Below are positions 46,124-59,193 of a stretch of 64,000 nt of DNA, piece after piece. Below the pieces are notes generated by a model that had not been told where the DNA came from, did not search any database, and was given only the letters and a program-made list of their open reading frames with translations. The DNA is taken from assembly GCF_023053635.1 (NCBI RefSeq), contig NC_086183.1, positions 29,275,501 to 29,339,500 of the forward strand. The letters are read 5' to 3'. Origin of the DNA: Elgaria multicarinata webbii. Lineage: Eukaryota; Chordata; Lepidosauria; Squamata; Anguidae. How positions within the stretch are numbered: the stretch's first letter is position 1; each line of letters begins with the position of its first letter. The position numbers and the translations under genes are program-made.

Positions 46124-49100
46124 GAGTATTTTTATCCCGCCCCTCAGCCAAAAGGCTCTCGGAGCGGCTTACAATGTATCAATAAAGAAGACAGTCCCTA
46201 CCCTCAGGCTTACATTCTTAAAAAAAAAAAAAGACATGACACACAAGGAAAAGTGTATGGGGAGGGAAGAGGGAGAAATATGTGCTCCTCTCTACAAAGG
46301 GAGAGGGCCTTTTCGGTGGTGGCCCCCCAATTCTGGAATGATCTCCCCGATGAGGCTCGCCTGGCGCCAACATTGTTATCTTTTCGGCGCCAGGTCAAGA
46401 CTTTTTCTCTTCTCCCAGGCATTTAAGAGCATTTAACAGTACAAAGTTTGCTTCTTTTTTAACAGACCCCAGAACTGTTGTTTTTAAATGGATACTGTTG
46501 CTTTTATACTGTTGTTTTTATGTTTTTGATGGTTTTAAATTTTGTATACTTTTTAATGTTCACTGTTTTTAACTTTTGTAAACCGCCCAGAGAGCTTTGG
46601 CTATGGGGCGGTGTATAAATTTAATAAAATAAATAAATAAATAAAAAGGCCAGTAAGCCCAAAACTGTCCACCCAACCAACCCTGCTTCCCTTCCACAAG
46701 TGTTTCCAGACAAGGCTTGTACTGGGCTGTTACCCTGCCTCATTCATGGAATTTTATGAGGGGGCCCAGAGCACTCCATCTTCCGCTTGGAGCCCTCCTG
46801 CGTTCTCCGCACTTTGCCAGGGAGCGAGGCTGCCCTTCCACGGCGCTACGGACTTCCCACTTGCTGCTGTTTGGGCAACCAGAGCAAGCCACCATTTAAG
46901 CCTTCTTTCCTCTAGACCAGTGGTTCCCAAAGTGGGCGGTATTGCCCCCTTGGGGGCGGTGGGATTGCATAGGAGGGCGCTAAGAGGCAAAGGGGCAGCA
47001 GGGGGGCGCTCAAGGTGGTCTTTTCTGAGAAGCGCCTCTCTAGAAGGTCTTAACTGCGCTCAACATCTAAGGTTCTCCTCCGAGTGCCTACTCCGAGGGA
47101 AGCTCGGAGGATGACAACAAGGGAGAGTGCCTTCTCAGTGGTTGCCCCCCGACTGTGGAATGATCTTCCCGATAAGGCTCGCCTGGCGCCAACGTTGTTA
47201 TCTTTTTGGCGCCAGGTCAAGACCTTTCTCTTCTCCCAGGCATTTTAAGCAGCATTTAATAATGTTAAGTTTGTTTTTAATGGCCCCCAGAATTGTTGTT
47301 TTAAATGGATACTGTTGTTGTTTTTATACTGTTTTTATGTTTTTTAAAAATTTTGTGTACTTTTAATGTTTACTATTTTTAATTGTTGTAAACCGCCCAA
47401 AGAGCTTCGGCTGGGGGGCGGTATATAAATGTAATAAAATAAATAAAATAAATAAATAACACCCAGGGACATTTTTATGAGAGAAGGTAGTTTGGTCCCA
47501 AACCATATAGGGGAAGAATCCGCACATGTATTAGTACTGTTTAAGAAGAGTCCTTTAGACGGTGAATTGAAATGTTTCAAAAGCACCAAAACGCTAATGA
47601 AGAGACATACCCTGCTTGGTATGCCCCGTCACGCTGGCTGCAAAACAGAGGCATTCGCTCTCTTTTCCTTCCCTCGGCAAGCCTGCAGTGGGTGCTTTGG
47701 ATTTTGAATAAATATTCAATTAATTGTTACTGTTTTGAATTTTGTTGTTATTATCTTCCTTAGTGGCTCGTTGAAAACCGCTATTCTGAATAATGATTTT
47801 TATAGTGTAGGGTAGGGGGCGCTGGGCATGAGTTTGTGGAACCAAGGGGGCGGTGACCTGAAAAAGTTTGGGAACCACTGCTCTAGACCTAGAAGCTCTG
47901 GGGAGTTTCCACAAAGCCGCAGAGAGATACTCACAGAAACCTTATGCCGCGCAAGGCCTGGCTGGGAAAACATCATGCCGACCTGCAAGGGCAGAGAGAT
48001 TCGTCTTTTAGAGGACATGGACACTTGCAATGATCTCAGAATATTTCGCTCCAGACTGTAGTTCAGTGTTGGCTGCTGAAGGCAGAGGGACGGAGACCCG
48101 GGGCTGAGAAGAGATGCGTTGCCTGAGTCCAGTTCACAAGCTCATGGTTGAAGTCATGCTCTCAATCAGTACGCAGCTAATGTGGTTTGAAGCTGCGTTA
48201 TTAAAACCTTAGAGCGTCATCAGCATATTTAGAGGCCCCTCGTGACATCAGGGCCAAAGCCATGGTTTACTTGGCTTGCTTCTAAATCCGGCACTGACAC
48301 TAGGAGAAACTTCTTAGTGGCAATACAAGACATTATTTGGGTGTTGAGGAGGGCTCTCCCTCACTGGAGGTCTTCAAGCCTACATACATCTATTGGGGAT
48401 GCTAGATGTGCTACAGTTGCTGGGGAACATGGGCAGGGTGCTGCTTTTGCACCTGTGTCCTGCTTGGGGGTTCCTGGTCGAGAGCTGGATGGCCACTGTG
48501 TGAACAGAGTGCTGGACTAGATGGACCCTAGGCCTGATCCAGCTCTTCTGACGTTCTTAAGCTTCTATGGAGCTCAGTGGATGACCTTGAACAAGTCACT
48601 TATCTGAAAAATAAGGAAGTTGGTGACCTCCTTTGCAGTGTATCGTGAAAGTGAATGCAGTAAAGCACGTGATACATTAGGAGCTTTATCACACCAGCGT
48701 TATACTGTGCAGTCACTGTGAATTGCCTGCAAAGGACTCCGAAGTTTTCCAGCTTATAATCTGCTTTTATTGTGAAGGACTCTGAAGTTTTCCAGTTTAT
48801 AATCTGCTTTGTCTGTGAAGTACTCCCATGCATCCTGCTTTAATTGTGCTTCAAAGGCAAAAGAACCGACCGATTTTGGTGCTACTTTTGGAGCGAATCA
48901 CTTGTTGTTTTCCGAGCAGCCACTGGGGGGCGCAGGAGCAGGATTTGATATGTTTAAAGAAAAATTAAACAAATGCTTACGTCTGCGTAAGTTGTAAAGA
49001 TAGAGACATCAAAATTGGCACAGTAAGAGATATTAAGGAGAGCTTTAAGCATACCAAATTTGAATCGGATTGGGTCATCCATTTTTTTTAAATGATTTTT

Positions 49101-52100
49101 TACATTCCCGCCCCCCAAACCCATTTCCAGGTATGCAAAGGATCTTAGGAGCGCTGCCGCCCAGGGTGTGATTTAACTAGCAATAACAACAACGACAGCT
49201 AAACACTGTAGGGGGTAATTCGAGGGAAACAGGTACGTGGGATGAAGCTATAAAGCTACTACACAAGGTAGCCAACGCTAATAAACTCTGCCACTCCCAA
49301 CGCTTCCTGGTTTTGAAAACAAAAGGGAGGCAAAGAAACACAGAGGTTCTACTTACATTGGTGGCTGCGATGGCCGTGTAAGCAGGAGGGATGCTAGCGG
49401 AAGGGGTGTACGGAGGTGGCGCCTGAAACACAAGAGAAATATATCTAGAAATGAGGTTTTTTTTAAAAAAAAAATGCACACCTGCCCCTCTAGAACTGCC
49501 TGCTTTTTCAGTTTGGGAAGGAAAAAAAACCTGGGCGCACTATTGACCCAAAAGCTATAAATTAATAAATTCTATTAATTAATAATAGAAAAGGGAATTT
49601 CAGCAGGTGTCATTTGTATGCATGCAGCATCTGATGAAATTCCCTCTTCATCACAATAGTGAAAACTGCAGGAGCCCTGCCCTCTTTAGTATCTGGTCAC
49701 TCTAGTACAACTCCTGCAGCTTTAACTGTTGTGATGAAGAGGGAATTTCACCAGGGGCTGCATGCATACAAATGACACCTGCTGAAATTCCCTTTTCTAT
49801 GCCACTGTTAAAGTTACAAGAGCCCAGTCCTCCTTTTCAGGTGGTCAGCCTAACATCAGCAGCTTGCATTAAGTCCCTTGATGAGCCATTGGGCCTGTTT
49901 AGACAACACGCTAAGCCATGGTTAGGCTGCTAAGCATAGAATCATAGAATCATAGAATAGCAGAGTTGGAAGGGGCCTACAAGGCCATCGAGTCCAACCC
50001 CTTGCTCAATGCAGGAATCCATCCTAAAGCATACTTGACAGATGGTTGTCCATCTGCCTCTTTGAATGCCTCCAGTGTGGGAGAGCCCACAACCTCCCTA
50101 GGTCATGGGTTCCATTGTCATACTGCTCTAGCAGTCAGGAAGTTTTTCCTGATGTCCAGCTGGAATCTGGCTTCCTGTCACTTGAGCCCGTTATTCCATG
50201 TCCTGCACTCTGGGAGGATCGAGAAGAAATCCTGGCCCTCTTCTGTGTGCCAGCCTTTTAAGTATTTGAAGAGTGCTATCATGTCTCCCCTCAATCTTCT
50301 CTTGTCCAGGCTAAACATGCCCATTTCTTTCAGTCTCTCTTCATAGGGCTTTGTTTCCAGACCCCTGATCATTCTGGTTGCCCTCCTCTGAACACGCTCC
50401 TTTTGCAGCACATGATTAGTGAGCGTGCTTAAACCGTGGTTGTGCCGCCACCATGGTTAGGAATTCTTCACATGACATACTAAGTCATGGTTCACATGAC
50501 ACGCTAAACCATAATGTGTTTAGCTCAAAATGCTTAACCATTGTGGCTCAGGATGTCATTTGAACAGGGTCACTGTAGCTTCTACAGTAGTCATCCCCAA
50601 ATTGGGATCCTCTAGATGAATTGGACCACAACTCCCATAATCCCACAGCCAGCTGGCGGAACTGAAGTCTTACCCATCTGGAGGGAGCCAAGTTGGGGAA
50701 GAATGAAGATGAAACAAAGTCCTATGGTGAAAAGGCCTGTCCAAAAGTTGCCAAGTCGCCTCATTGTAAAATTAGATTGCCATGTTTTCAAGAAGTTTCA
50801 TTTGATTTATAAATGGCTGCTTTCCACATGATAAGCTACAAAATCCATCTTAAATTTCAATTGGCACTGAGCGAGACGAAAACGCACAACTTACAGAAGT
50901 TCCACCAAAGCTGATGGAGTTCAAGGAGATATTCCCGCTGACCTGCAACATCTGGACTAGCTGGAAAGAGACACGGTGCCTGTATTCCACAAAATGATTG
51001 CCATTGACCGATACCTAGAGAAAGAATCGAACCGGGAGGTGAAGAAAACTCTTGAAAAAACAAGAGGTTCCAACCACTAGATGACAGCTATCAAACAAAA
51101 AGTTGTGAAGCCTTAAAAACTAACCAATTTAGGGTGCGGTCCTACAGCGAGTTGTAGGGCTTTTTTCTGTCTATACATGGATTGCGCCCTAATCAAAGCA
51201 TAAACTTTCATGAAGCAGAGCCAACTCATGAAGCATTTCTTCTGTATTTTCAGAAAATTAAAAATTAAAAGTTTAGACCTCAAGGCCAAACAAAACCTAC
51301 TATATTTTCTCCACAGCTCTGCCCTCTTTTCCATACAAAGCAAAGGTCCGGTGGTTGGTTCTTTACATGAGGAGGAGCGTGGAGGGAAGAAGAGAATGAA
51401 TCCTACTCCCACACACACACACTTTTTTTTTTTTAACCTTACCTACACCTCACCTGATAGCAGTGGCCCTTGACGCTGATGATCATCTCGAAGTAGCAAC
51501 CTGGCTGGAAGGGCATATTAAAGGCCCGCTCCTCAGATCCCCAGCGGTGGTTTTGCTGTGTGTTGCATACGACGACCCGGCCTTCATCAAACCGTGGGTT
51601 GAAGTGGAAGGCAATGTCGCCGTTCAAGCACACGAGATTAACTGCGAAACTGAAATGTGAGGGGGACATTAGGGCCGAAGCCAGTCAGCAGAAGGAGATG
51701 GTGTTGGGGAGGAGGTTGACCGTAGTGGAGACCCCCATTATGCAGGAAGAGTGGATTGGTTTGGAAAGAGCAGCGACGAAGACGCACGGAGGTTGCCCGG
51801 AGGGCATAAACAGAGAAGGCAGTGGTTGATATAAACAAGATACAAACAAAAGGTGCACAAGGCACGCAACTACTATAGTATAAGAAAATACAATCAAAGA
51901 AGGGGTGAACAGTTATAACAAACACAAGTTTTATAACAGGAACAAAAATACAACACAAGCAATCACAGCAGATAACAAGAGAGTTATACACAAATGCAAA
52001 GTTATACCATTGTAATAATAATCTACAGGGTGGAGACACGAAAAAGTCTCATCAGTGTTTAAACCTAATAAACAAAACAATGTGATGTGGTGACGGTATA

Positions 52101-55100
52101 AATCGGTAGCGTTAAGACACAAAATAGCCTCATCAATGGTTTTTAATCCTTTAACAGGCTACCGGTTTTTAAAAAATCCTGTTCTCCCAAATTGCTTCAT
52201 CAGAGACACTGAAAATAAATCATGATAGATAAAAGTTTTAAAATCCCCCCAAAGCAAATTGAAAAACCAATCATGATATTATTGGTGGTGCGAGACGTAT
52301 TCCGTTTGGTGTAAGAAACTTGTATTTGTTATAACTGTTCACCCCTTCTTTGATTGTATTTTCTTACACTATAGCAGTTGTGTGGCTTGTGCACCTTTTG
52401 GTTATACCTTGGAGGTTTTCCGGAGGGGGCACCGATGGTTAGTGAGGTGCCCTGAGCAAAGGAGACATGAGGAACTGCAATTGTGCAAATTCCATTTCAG
52501 CAGGCACCTGCTTTTAGACGAACTGGAATCATAGAATCATAGAATAGCAGAGTTGGAAGGGACTTACAAGGCCATCGAGTCCAACCCCCTGCTCAGTGCA
52601 GGAATCCACCCTAAAGCATCCCTGACAGATGGTTGTCCAGCTGCCTCTTGAAGGCCTCCAGTGTGGGAGAGCCCACAACCTCCCTAGGTAACTGGTTCCA
52701 TTGTCGTACTGCTCTAACAGTCAGGAAGTTTTTCTTGATGTCCAGCTGGAATCTGTCTTCCTTTAACTTGAGCCTATTATTCCATGTCCTGCACTTTGGG
52801 AGGATCGAGAAGAAATCCTGGCCCTCCTCTGTGTGCTAACCTTTTAAGTATTTGAAGAGTGCTATCATGTCTCCCCTCAGTCTTCTCTTCTCCAGGCTAA
52901 ACATGCCCAATTCTTTCAGTCTCTCTTCATAGGGCTTTGTTTCCAGACCCCTGATCATCCTGGTTGCCCTCCTCCGGACACGCTCCAGCTTGTCTGCATC
53001 CTTCTTGAATTGTGGAACCCAGAACTGGACGCAATACTCTAGATGAGGCCTAATCAGGGCTAAATAGAGAGGAACCAGTACCTCACGTGATCTGGAAGCT
53101 ATACTTCTATTAATGCAGCCCAAAATAGCATTTGCCTTTCGTGCAGCCACATCGCACTGTCGGCTCATATTCAGCTTGTGATCTACAACAATTCCAAGAT
53201 CCTTCTCGTTTGTAGTATTGCTGAGCCAAGTATCCCCCATCTTGTAACTGTTCATTTGGTTTCTATTTCCTAAATGTAGAACTTGGCATTTATCCCTATT
53301 AAATTTCATTCTGTTGTTTTCAGCCCAGCACTCCAGCCATTCAAGATCACTTTGAAGTTTGTTTCTGTCTTCCAGGATATTAGCTATCCCACCCAATTTT
53401 GTGTCACCTGCAGATTTGATCAGCGTTCCCTGCACCTCCTCATCCAAAACATTAATAAAAATGTTGAAGAGCACTGGGCCCAGGACTGAGCCCTGCGGTA
53501 CCCAACTCGTTGCCTCTCCCCAGTTTGAGAAGGTTCCATTGATAAGTACTCTTTGAGTCCGATTCTGTAGCCGACTGTGAATCCACCTAATAGTTGTTCC
53601 ATCTAGCCCACTTTTAGCTACTTTGTTAATCAGAATGTCATGTGGCACTTTGTCAAAAGCTTAGCTGAAGTCAAGATATATGACTTCCACAGCATTCCCA
53701 CAGTCCACAAGGGAGGTTACCCGATCAAATTAGTCTGACAGGATTTGTTCCTGACAAATCCATGTTGGCTTCTAGTAATCACTGCATTGATTTCAAGGTG
53801 TTTACAGATTGACTTCTTTATAATCTGCTCCAGAATTTTCCCAGGGATGGATGTCAGACTGACTGGTCTGCAGTTCCCAGGTTCCTCCTTTTTGCCCTTT
53901 TTGAAGATAGGGACAACGTTAGCCCTCCTCCAGTCGTCTGGCACCTCACCCGTCTTCCATGATTTTGCAAAGATAATAGACAAGGGTTTTGAGAGTTCTT
54001 CTGCTAGCTCCTTCATTACTCTAGGATGCAGTTCATCGGGCCCTGGAGATTTGAACTCATTCAAGGAAATTAGGTGTTCTTTGACCATTTCTTTATCAAT
54101 CTCAAACCGCAATCCTTCCCCCTCAACTTCTGCTTCACTTTTTCCAGGGGGGGTCATAGACCTGCTTTTGGGAGAAGACTGAGGCAAAGTAGCAATTGAG
54201 CACTTCAGCCTTTTCTTTGTCATCTGTTATCAATTTGCCATCCTCATTAAGCAGTTGAACCACCATTTCTTTCCTCTATCTTTTACTACTCACGTATCTG
54301 AAGAAAGCCTTTTTAATACTTTTAGCATCCCTCGCTAATCTCAGCTCATTCTCAGCTTTAGCCTTCCTGACGCCATTTCAGCACTTCTATGCCACCTGTC
54401 TGTACTCTTCTTTTGTAGCCTGGCCTTCCTTCCACTTCCTATATGTATCCTTTTTTGTTTTCAGGTCATCTCTAAGCTTTTTGTGAAGCCACATGGGTTT
54501 CCTCCGTTGTCTTCTATCTTTTCTCCTTGTTGGAATTTTTTGTAATTGTGCCCTTAAAATTTCCTTTTTAAAATATTCCCACCCATCCTGCACTCCTTTT
54601 CTCGTTAGGCTCACTTGCCAGGGGACCTTACTTATCGTAGTTCTGAGTTTATTAAAATCAGCTTTCCTAAAATCCAGAGTACGTGTATGGCTACACTCAG
54701 CTTTTGTCTCCTTTGTAATCAAGAATTCAAGTATGACGTGGTCACTTTGCCCCAGAGTTCCCGTAACTGCCGCTTTATCCACTAAGTCATCCCTATTGGT
54801 CAATATCAAGTCAAGGATTGCCGATCCTCCTTTGTCTCATGCAAATGCGAAAATAAAGTTGGGCGTGTATCTACTGATAACCAGAATACGTTATCAGTCC
54901 AAGCCACACAGGGTTATGCGCAAGATAAATTCTGAAAAGGGCACAATGTAACTCACCTTTAGACTTTGGGATAGAGCAGTTTAAGCTCATTAAATAATTC
55001 TTCTAAGTTACCCTGAGGAAATGGCACTGGTTTATCATTGTCATGTTTTTAATTATTAAGTTATATTTTTCTTACACTGTTTTTGGACAGTGTTATATAT

Positions 55101-55907
55101 GTATTAAGAGCCTCGTGTGGCACAGAGCGGTAAAGCAGCAGTTTCTGCAGCTGAAACTCTCCCCATGGCCTGAGTTCGATCCCAGCAGAAGCTGGTTTCA
55201 GGCAGCCGGCTCAGGTCGACTCAGCCTTCCATCCTTCCGAGGTTGGTAAAATGAGTACCCAGTTAGCTGGGGGAAAGGTAATAACGGCCGGGGAAGGCAA
55301 CGGCAAACCACCCCGCTATAAGGCCTGTCAAGAAAACGTCAGCGAAAGCTGGCATCCCTCCAAAAGTCAGTAATGACTCAGTGCTTGCACGAGAGGTTCC
55401 TTTCCTTTCCTATATATGTACTGGGAACCGCTTAGAGATTTTAGGATATGAAGTGATATATACATAGCATACATAAACCATTTCAAGGAATGTTATGAGC
55501 TGCTTACGTTAGATGGTTGCAATTTGCCCCCTCACTTCTTAGCTGTGTCACCAACGCCATTTCTGTGCATACACATACCTGCTAACTAAGTCATTGCATT
55601 TGGAAACGGCTGAGTAATATTATCCGCAGCCAAATGCAAAACAAAGTCAGGGCTCTTGTCGTTTTAACAGTTGTGTGGAAGACATGTGGCTTGTCATTCA
55701 CGGGTGAGGAAAATGGCGCCTGCTTTGTGAACTGCAAAACTAGAGACACACTCAGGCGCTGGTAAAAATTCTTATCTTTAATAATTTCTTCAGCAAAGTA
55801 GAAAACAATAAAACTGTTAAAACAACAATAATAATTTCTTCAATAGGCTCAACGTTTCAGATAAAAATCCTTCCTCAAGAGTTGAAAAAAGACGTGAGCT
55901 ACTATAA

Positions 55908-55965
<58 letters not shown>

Positions 55966-58900
55966 GAAAAGTCCTTGACTTTTTCTTTCTCTTTTGGGAG
56001 TCCCCGCCCAGAGCTGTATTATCTACGGAGCTCTCAGTGGGGACGACCCAAAAGAGAAAGAAAAAGTCAAGGACTTTTCAATTATATTATTATTTTAGAT
56101 TATAGTAGCTCGCGTCTTTCTTCAGCCCCTGAGGAAGGATTTTTATCCGAAACGTTGAGCCTACTGAGGAAATTATTAAAGATAAGAATTTTTACCAGCA
56201 TCTGGGCATGTCTCTATTTTTGCAGTTGATTTGCGGTGCTTCCCCCGCTCTTCTCTACACCTGCTTTGTGAACCCAGGGACTCCCTCCATGTTTGCAACT
56301 AGCCACGCTATCATTTATTTTTCTTATATTTCAGAAGTGCATATGCCTCTCTGTGGCTTATTGCCCTCATTGCAGCTCACAACCTCTTTTTAAAAAATGA
56401 TTTTAAAAAGTAACCATTTGGATTGGGATTGAAAACTACTTTTGGCATACCTCAAAGTTTGGGGGTGCCTAATAGAAATCAAATGCACAGTTACAAGATG
56501 GGGGATACTTGGCTCAGCAATACTACAAACAAGAAGGATCTTGGAATTGTTGTAGATCACAAGCTGAATATGAGCCAACAGTGCGATATGGCTGCAAGAA
56601 AGGCAAATGCTATTTTGGGCTGCATTAATAGAAGTATAGCTTCCAAATCACGGGAGGTACTGGTTCCTCTCTATTCGGCCCTGGTTAGGCCTCATCTAGA
56701 GTATTGCGTCCAGTTCTGGGTTCCACAATTCAAGGATGCAGACAAGCTGGAGAGTGTTCAGAGGAGGGCAACCAGGGTGATCAGGGGTCTAGAAACAAAG
56801 CCCTATGAAGAGAGACTGAAAGAACTGGGCATGTTTAGCCTGGAGAAGAGAAGACTGAGGGGAGACATGATAGCACTCTTCAAATACTTAAAGGCTGTCA
56901 CACAGAGGAGGGCCAGGATCTCTTCTTGATCATCCCAGAGTGCAGGACAAGGAATAACGGGCTCAAGTTACAGGAAGCCAGATTCCAGCTGGACATCAGG
57001 AAAAACTTCCTGACGGTTAGAGCAGTACGACAATGGAACCAGTGACCTAGGGAGGTTGTGGGCTCTCCCACACTGGAGGCCTTCAAGAGGCAGCTGGACA
57101 ACCCTCTGTCAGGGATGCTAAGGTGGATTCCTGCATTGAGCAGGGGGTTGGACTCGATGGCCTTGTAGGCCCCTTCCAACTCTGCTATTCTATGATTCTA
57201 TAATTCTATGATGGCTTAGCGTGTTGTCTAAACAGGCCCAATGGCTCATCAAGGGACTTAATGCAAGCTGCTGATGTTAGGCTGACCATCTGAAAAGAAG
57301 GACTGGGCTCTTGTAACTTTAACAGTGACATAGAATACGCTCTTGTAACTTTAACAGTGGCATAGAAAAGGGAATTTCAGCAGGTGTCATTTGTATGCAT
57401 GTAGCACCTGGTGAAATTCCCTCTTCATCTGGCACTGAGGAGGAAAGGTGCTGTTCAAGAAGCAAAGTCCTCTTTGGTACACGGAACTAGCTGCTCACTT
57501 CTTATAGACCTAGGCTATAAGCATGAACAGTTAAAACCATAAAATAATCAAACCAAGAATAAATATTGCATGGAAGGCAAGCGGTAAAATAAGCCTCACA
57601 CCAGCACACAGAGGGGGAGAAAAGCTTTTTGAAATTTCCAGTATCTTGAAAGCCAACACCGAATTATGAGGTACTATTTTTATGTATGTGATGAGTGTGA
57701 GGTAAATTACCACAAATTTATTTATTACATTTTTATACCGCCCAATAGCCGAAGCTCTCTGGGCGGTTCACAAAAATTAAAACCATAATAAAACAACCAA
57801 CAGGTTAAAAGCACAATTTCAAAATACAGTATAAAAAGCACAACCAGGATTAAACCACGCAGCAAAATTGATATAAGATTAAAATACAGAGTTAGAACAG
57901 TAAAATTAAAATTAAAATTAAGTGTTAAAATACTGAGAGAAAAGGTCTTCAGATGGCGACGAAAGGAGTACAGTGTAGGCGCCAGGCGGACCTCTCTGGG
58001 GAGCTCATTCCACAACCGGGGTGCCACAGCGGAGAAAGCCCTCCTTCTAGTAGCCACCTGCCTCTCTTCCTTTGGCAGGGGCTCACGAAGAACGGCCCCT
58101 GTAGGTGATCTTAAGGTCCGGGCAGGTACATATGGGAGGAGGCGTTCCTTCAAATAACCTGGCCCCAAACCGTTTAGGGCTTTAAATGTCAATACCAGCA
58201 CTTTGAATCGGGCCCAGACCTGGACTGGCAGCCAATGAAGTTGTAAAAGGACTGGCGTAATGTGATCTCACCGGCCAGTTCCTGTTAGTAAACAAATGCC
58301 TTTAGAACATTCTGTGGTCTCCTGGCTCAGGCGGAGGTGGACATAAGGCATGGTGGCATCCTCCATTGGCAACTGTTTCCCCTGCCAACACTGGAGCTTC
58401 CGTCCTTCACGTTCATTTATATGTACGGGTGCAAATTTAGACAAATGCATTATAATTTAAATAGTAATGCAGAGCGTCTCACCACAGCGCAGAAGACTAT
58501 GGGCAGGCAACCTGCTTGCCTGCCTCTTCCTCCGGCCGCCCAGGTGTTGCGGACGGACCACCGTTCTTGTGGCTCTTTCTCTTTAAATCAGAATTGGATA
58601 GGCCACCAAATAGAGGACTGTTCTCTGTAAAAGAGGACACACAGCCACCCTACCTGGTGGGCTTACGCAGCTGGAGCAGCATCATTGCAAGCAACAGGGC
58701 TCTAGTCGCACGAGTGACGTGAAGTCAGGGGAATTGAGGTAAATTGAAAAGATGGCTAGATCCGGCTCTGGGGCCAGGAAACAGAAATTACGAGAGCGCA
58801 GGGCAGGGCAGGGGCGGCATTTGCAGTGGGTCCCTGTAGCTATGCCAGCTTGCCAAGGAGGCCCAAAACTTATGCTAGCTTCAAAGTTTGTTAAACCTGG

Positions 58901-59032
58901 CTGGAGCATAATGTGTAGAACTGCTGTCGGAATCAAGAATTCCGGTTTCTGCGTGTGGCTTGGTGCAAATCCGTCTGGGTTGAAGGCACACAAGCACAGC
59001 AATTTGGGGCAGAATCTAGCACAGAATTTATT

Positions 59033-59068
<36 letters not shown>

Positions 59069-59162
59069 CATTTATATCCCGCCTTCTTTCCTCCTCAAGG
59101 AACCCAAGGCGGCGAACATAATCCTTCTCCTCTCCACTTTATCCTCACAGCAACAATTATTA

Positions 59163-59193
<31 letters not shown>

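Larger units (their letters stand above)
55733..56259. mobile_element. Fold-back insertion II, Penelope-like, in galectin intron 2
   Basis: Inverted arms with hammerhead-like motifs, an (AAT)n run and an inner palindrome built on TTGACTTTTTCTTTCTCTTT. Flanked by a perfect 14-bp duplication, CCTGCTTTGTGAAC, at 55719-55732 and 56260-56273. Confidence 0.7.

Noticed and set aside
51660-51790. Minus-strand NGGLHYGQ stretch next to galectin exon 3
   Set aside because: It resembles the GGL-x-x-G motif, but it has no upstream acceptor AG, is out of frame with exon 3 and lies within 25 bases of that exon's acceptor.
58272-58381. Open exon-like stretch on the minus strand with compatible phases, first taken as galectin exon 2
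   Set aside because: Its 3' part (LLTGTGR then DHITPV) is the start of the adjacent L2 fragment and it lacks the GGL motif. The exon at 60080-60168 has the motif, the right length and the same phases.
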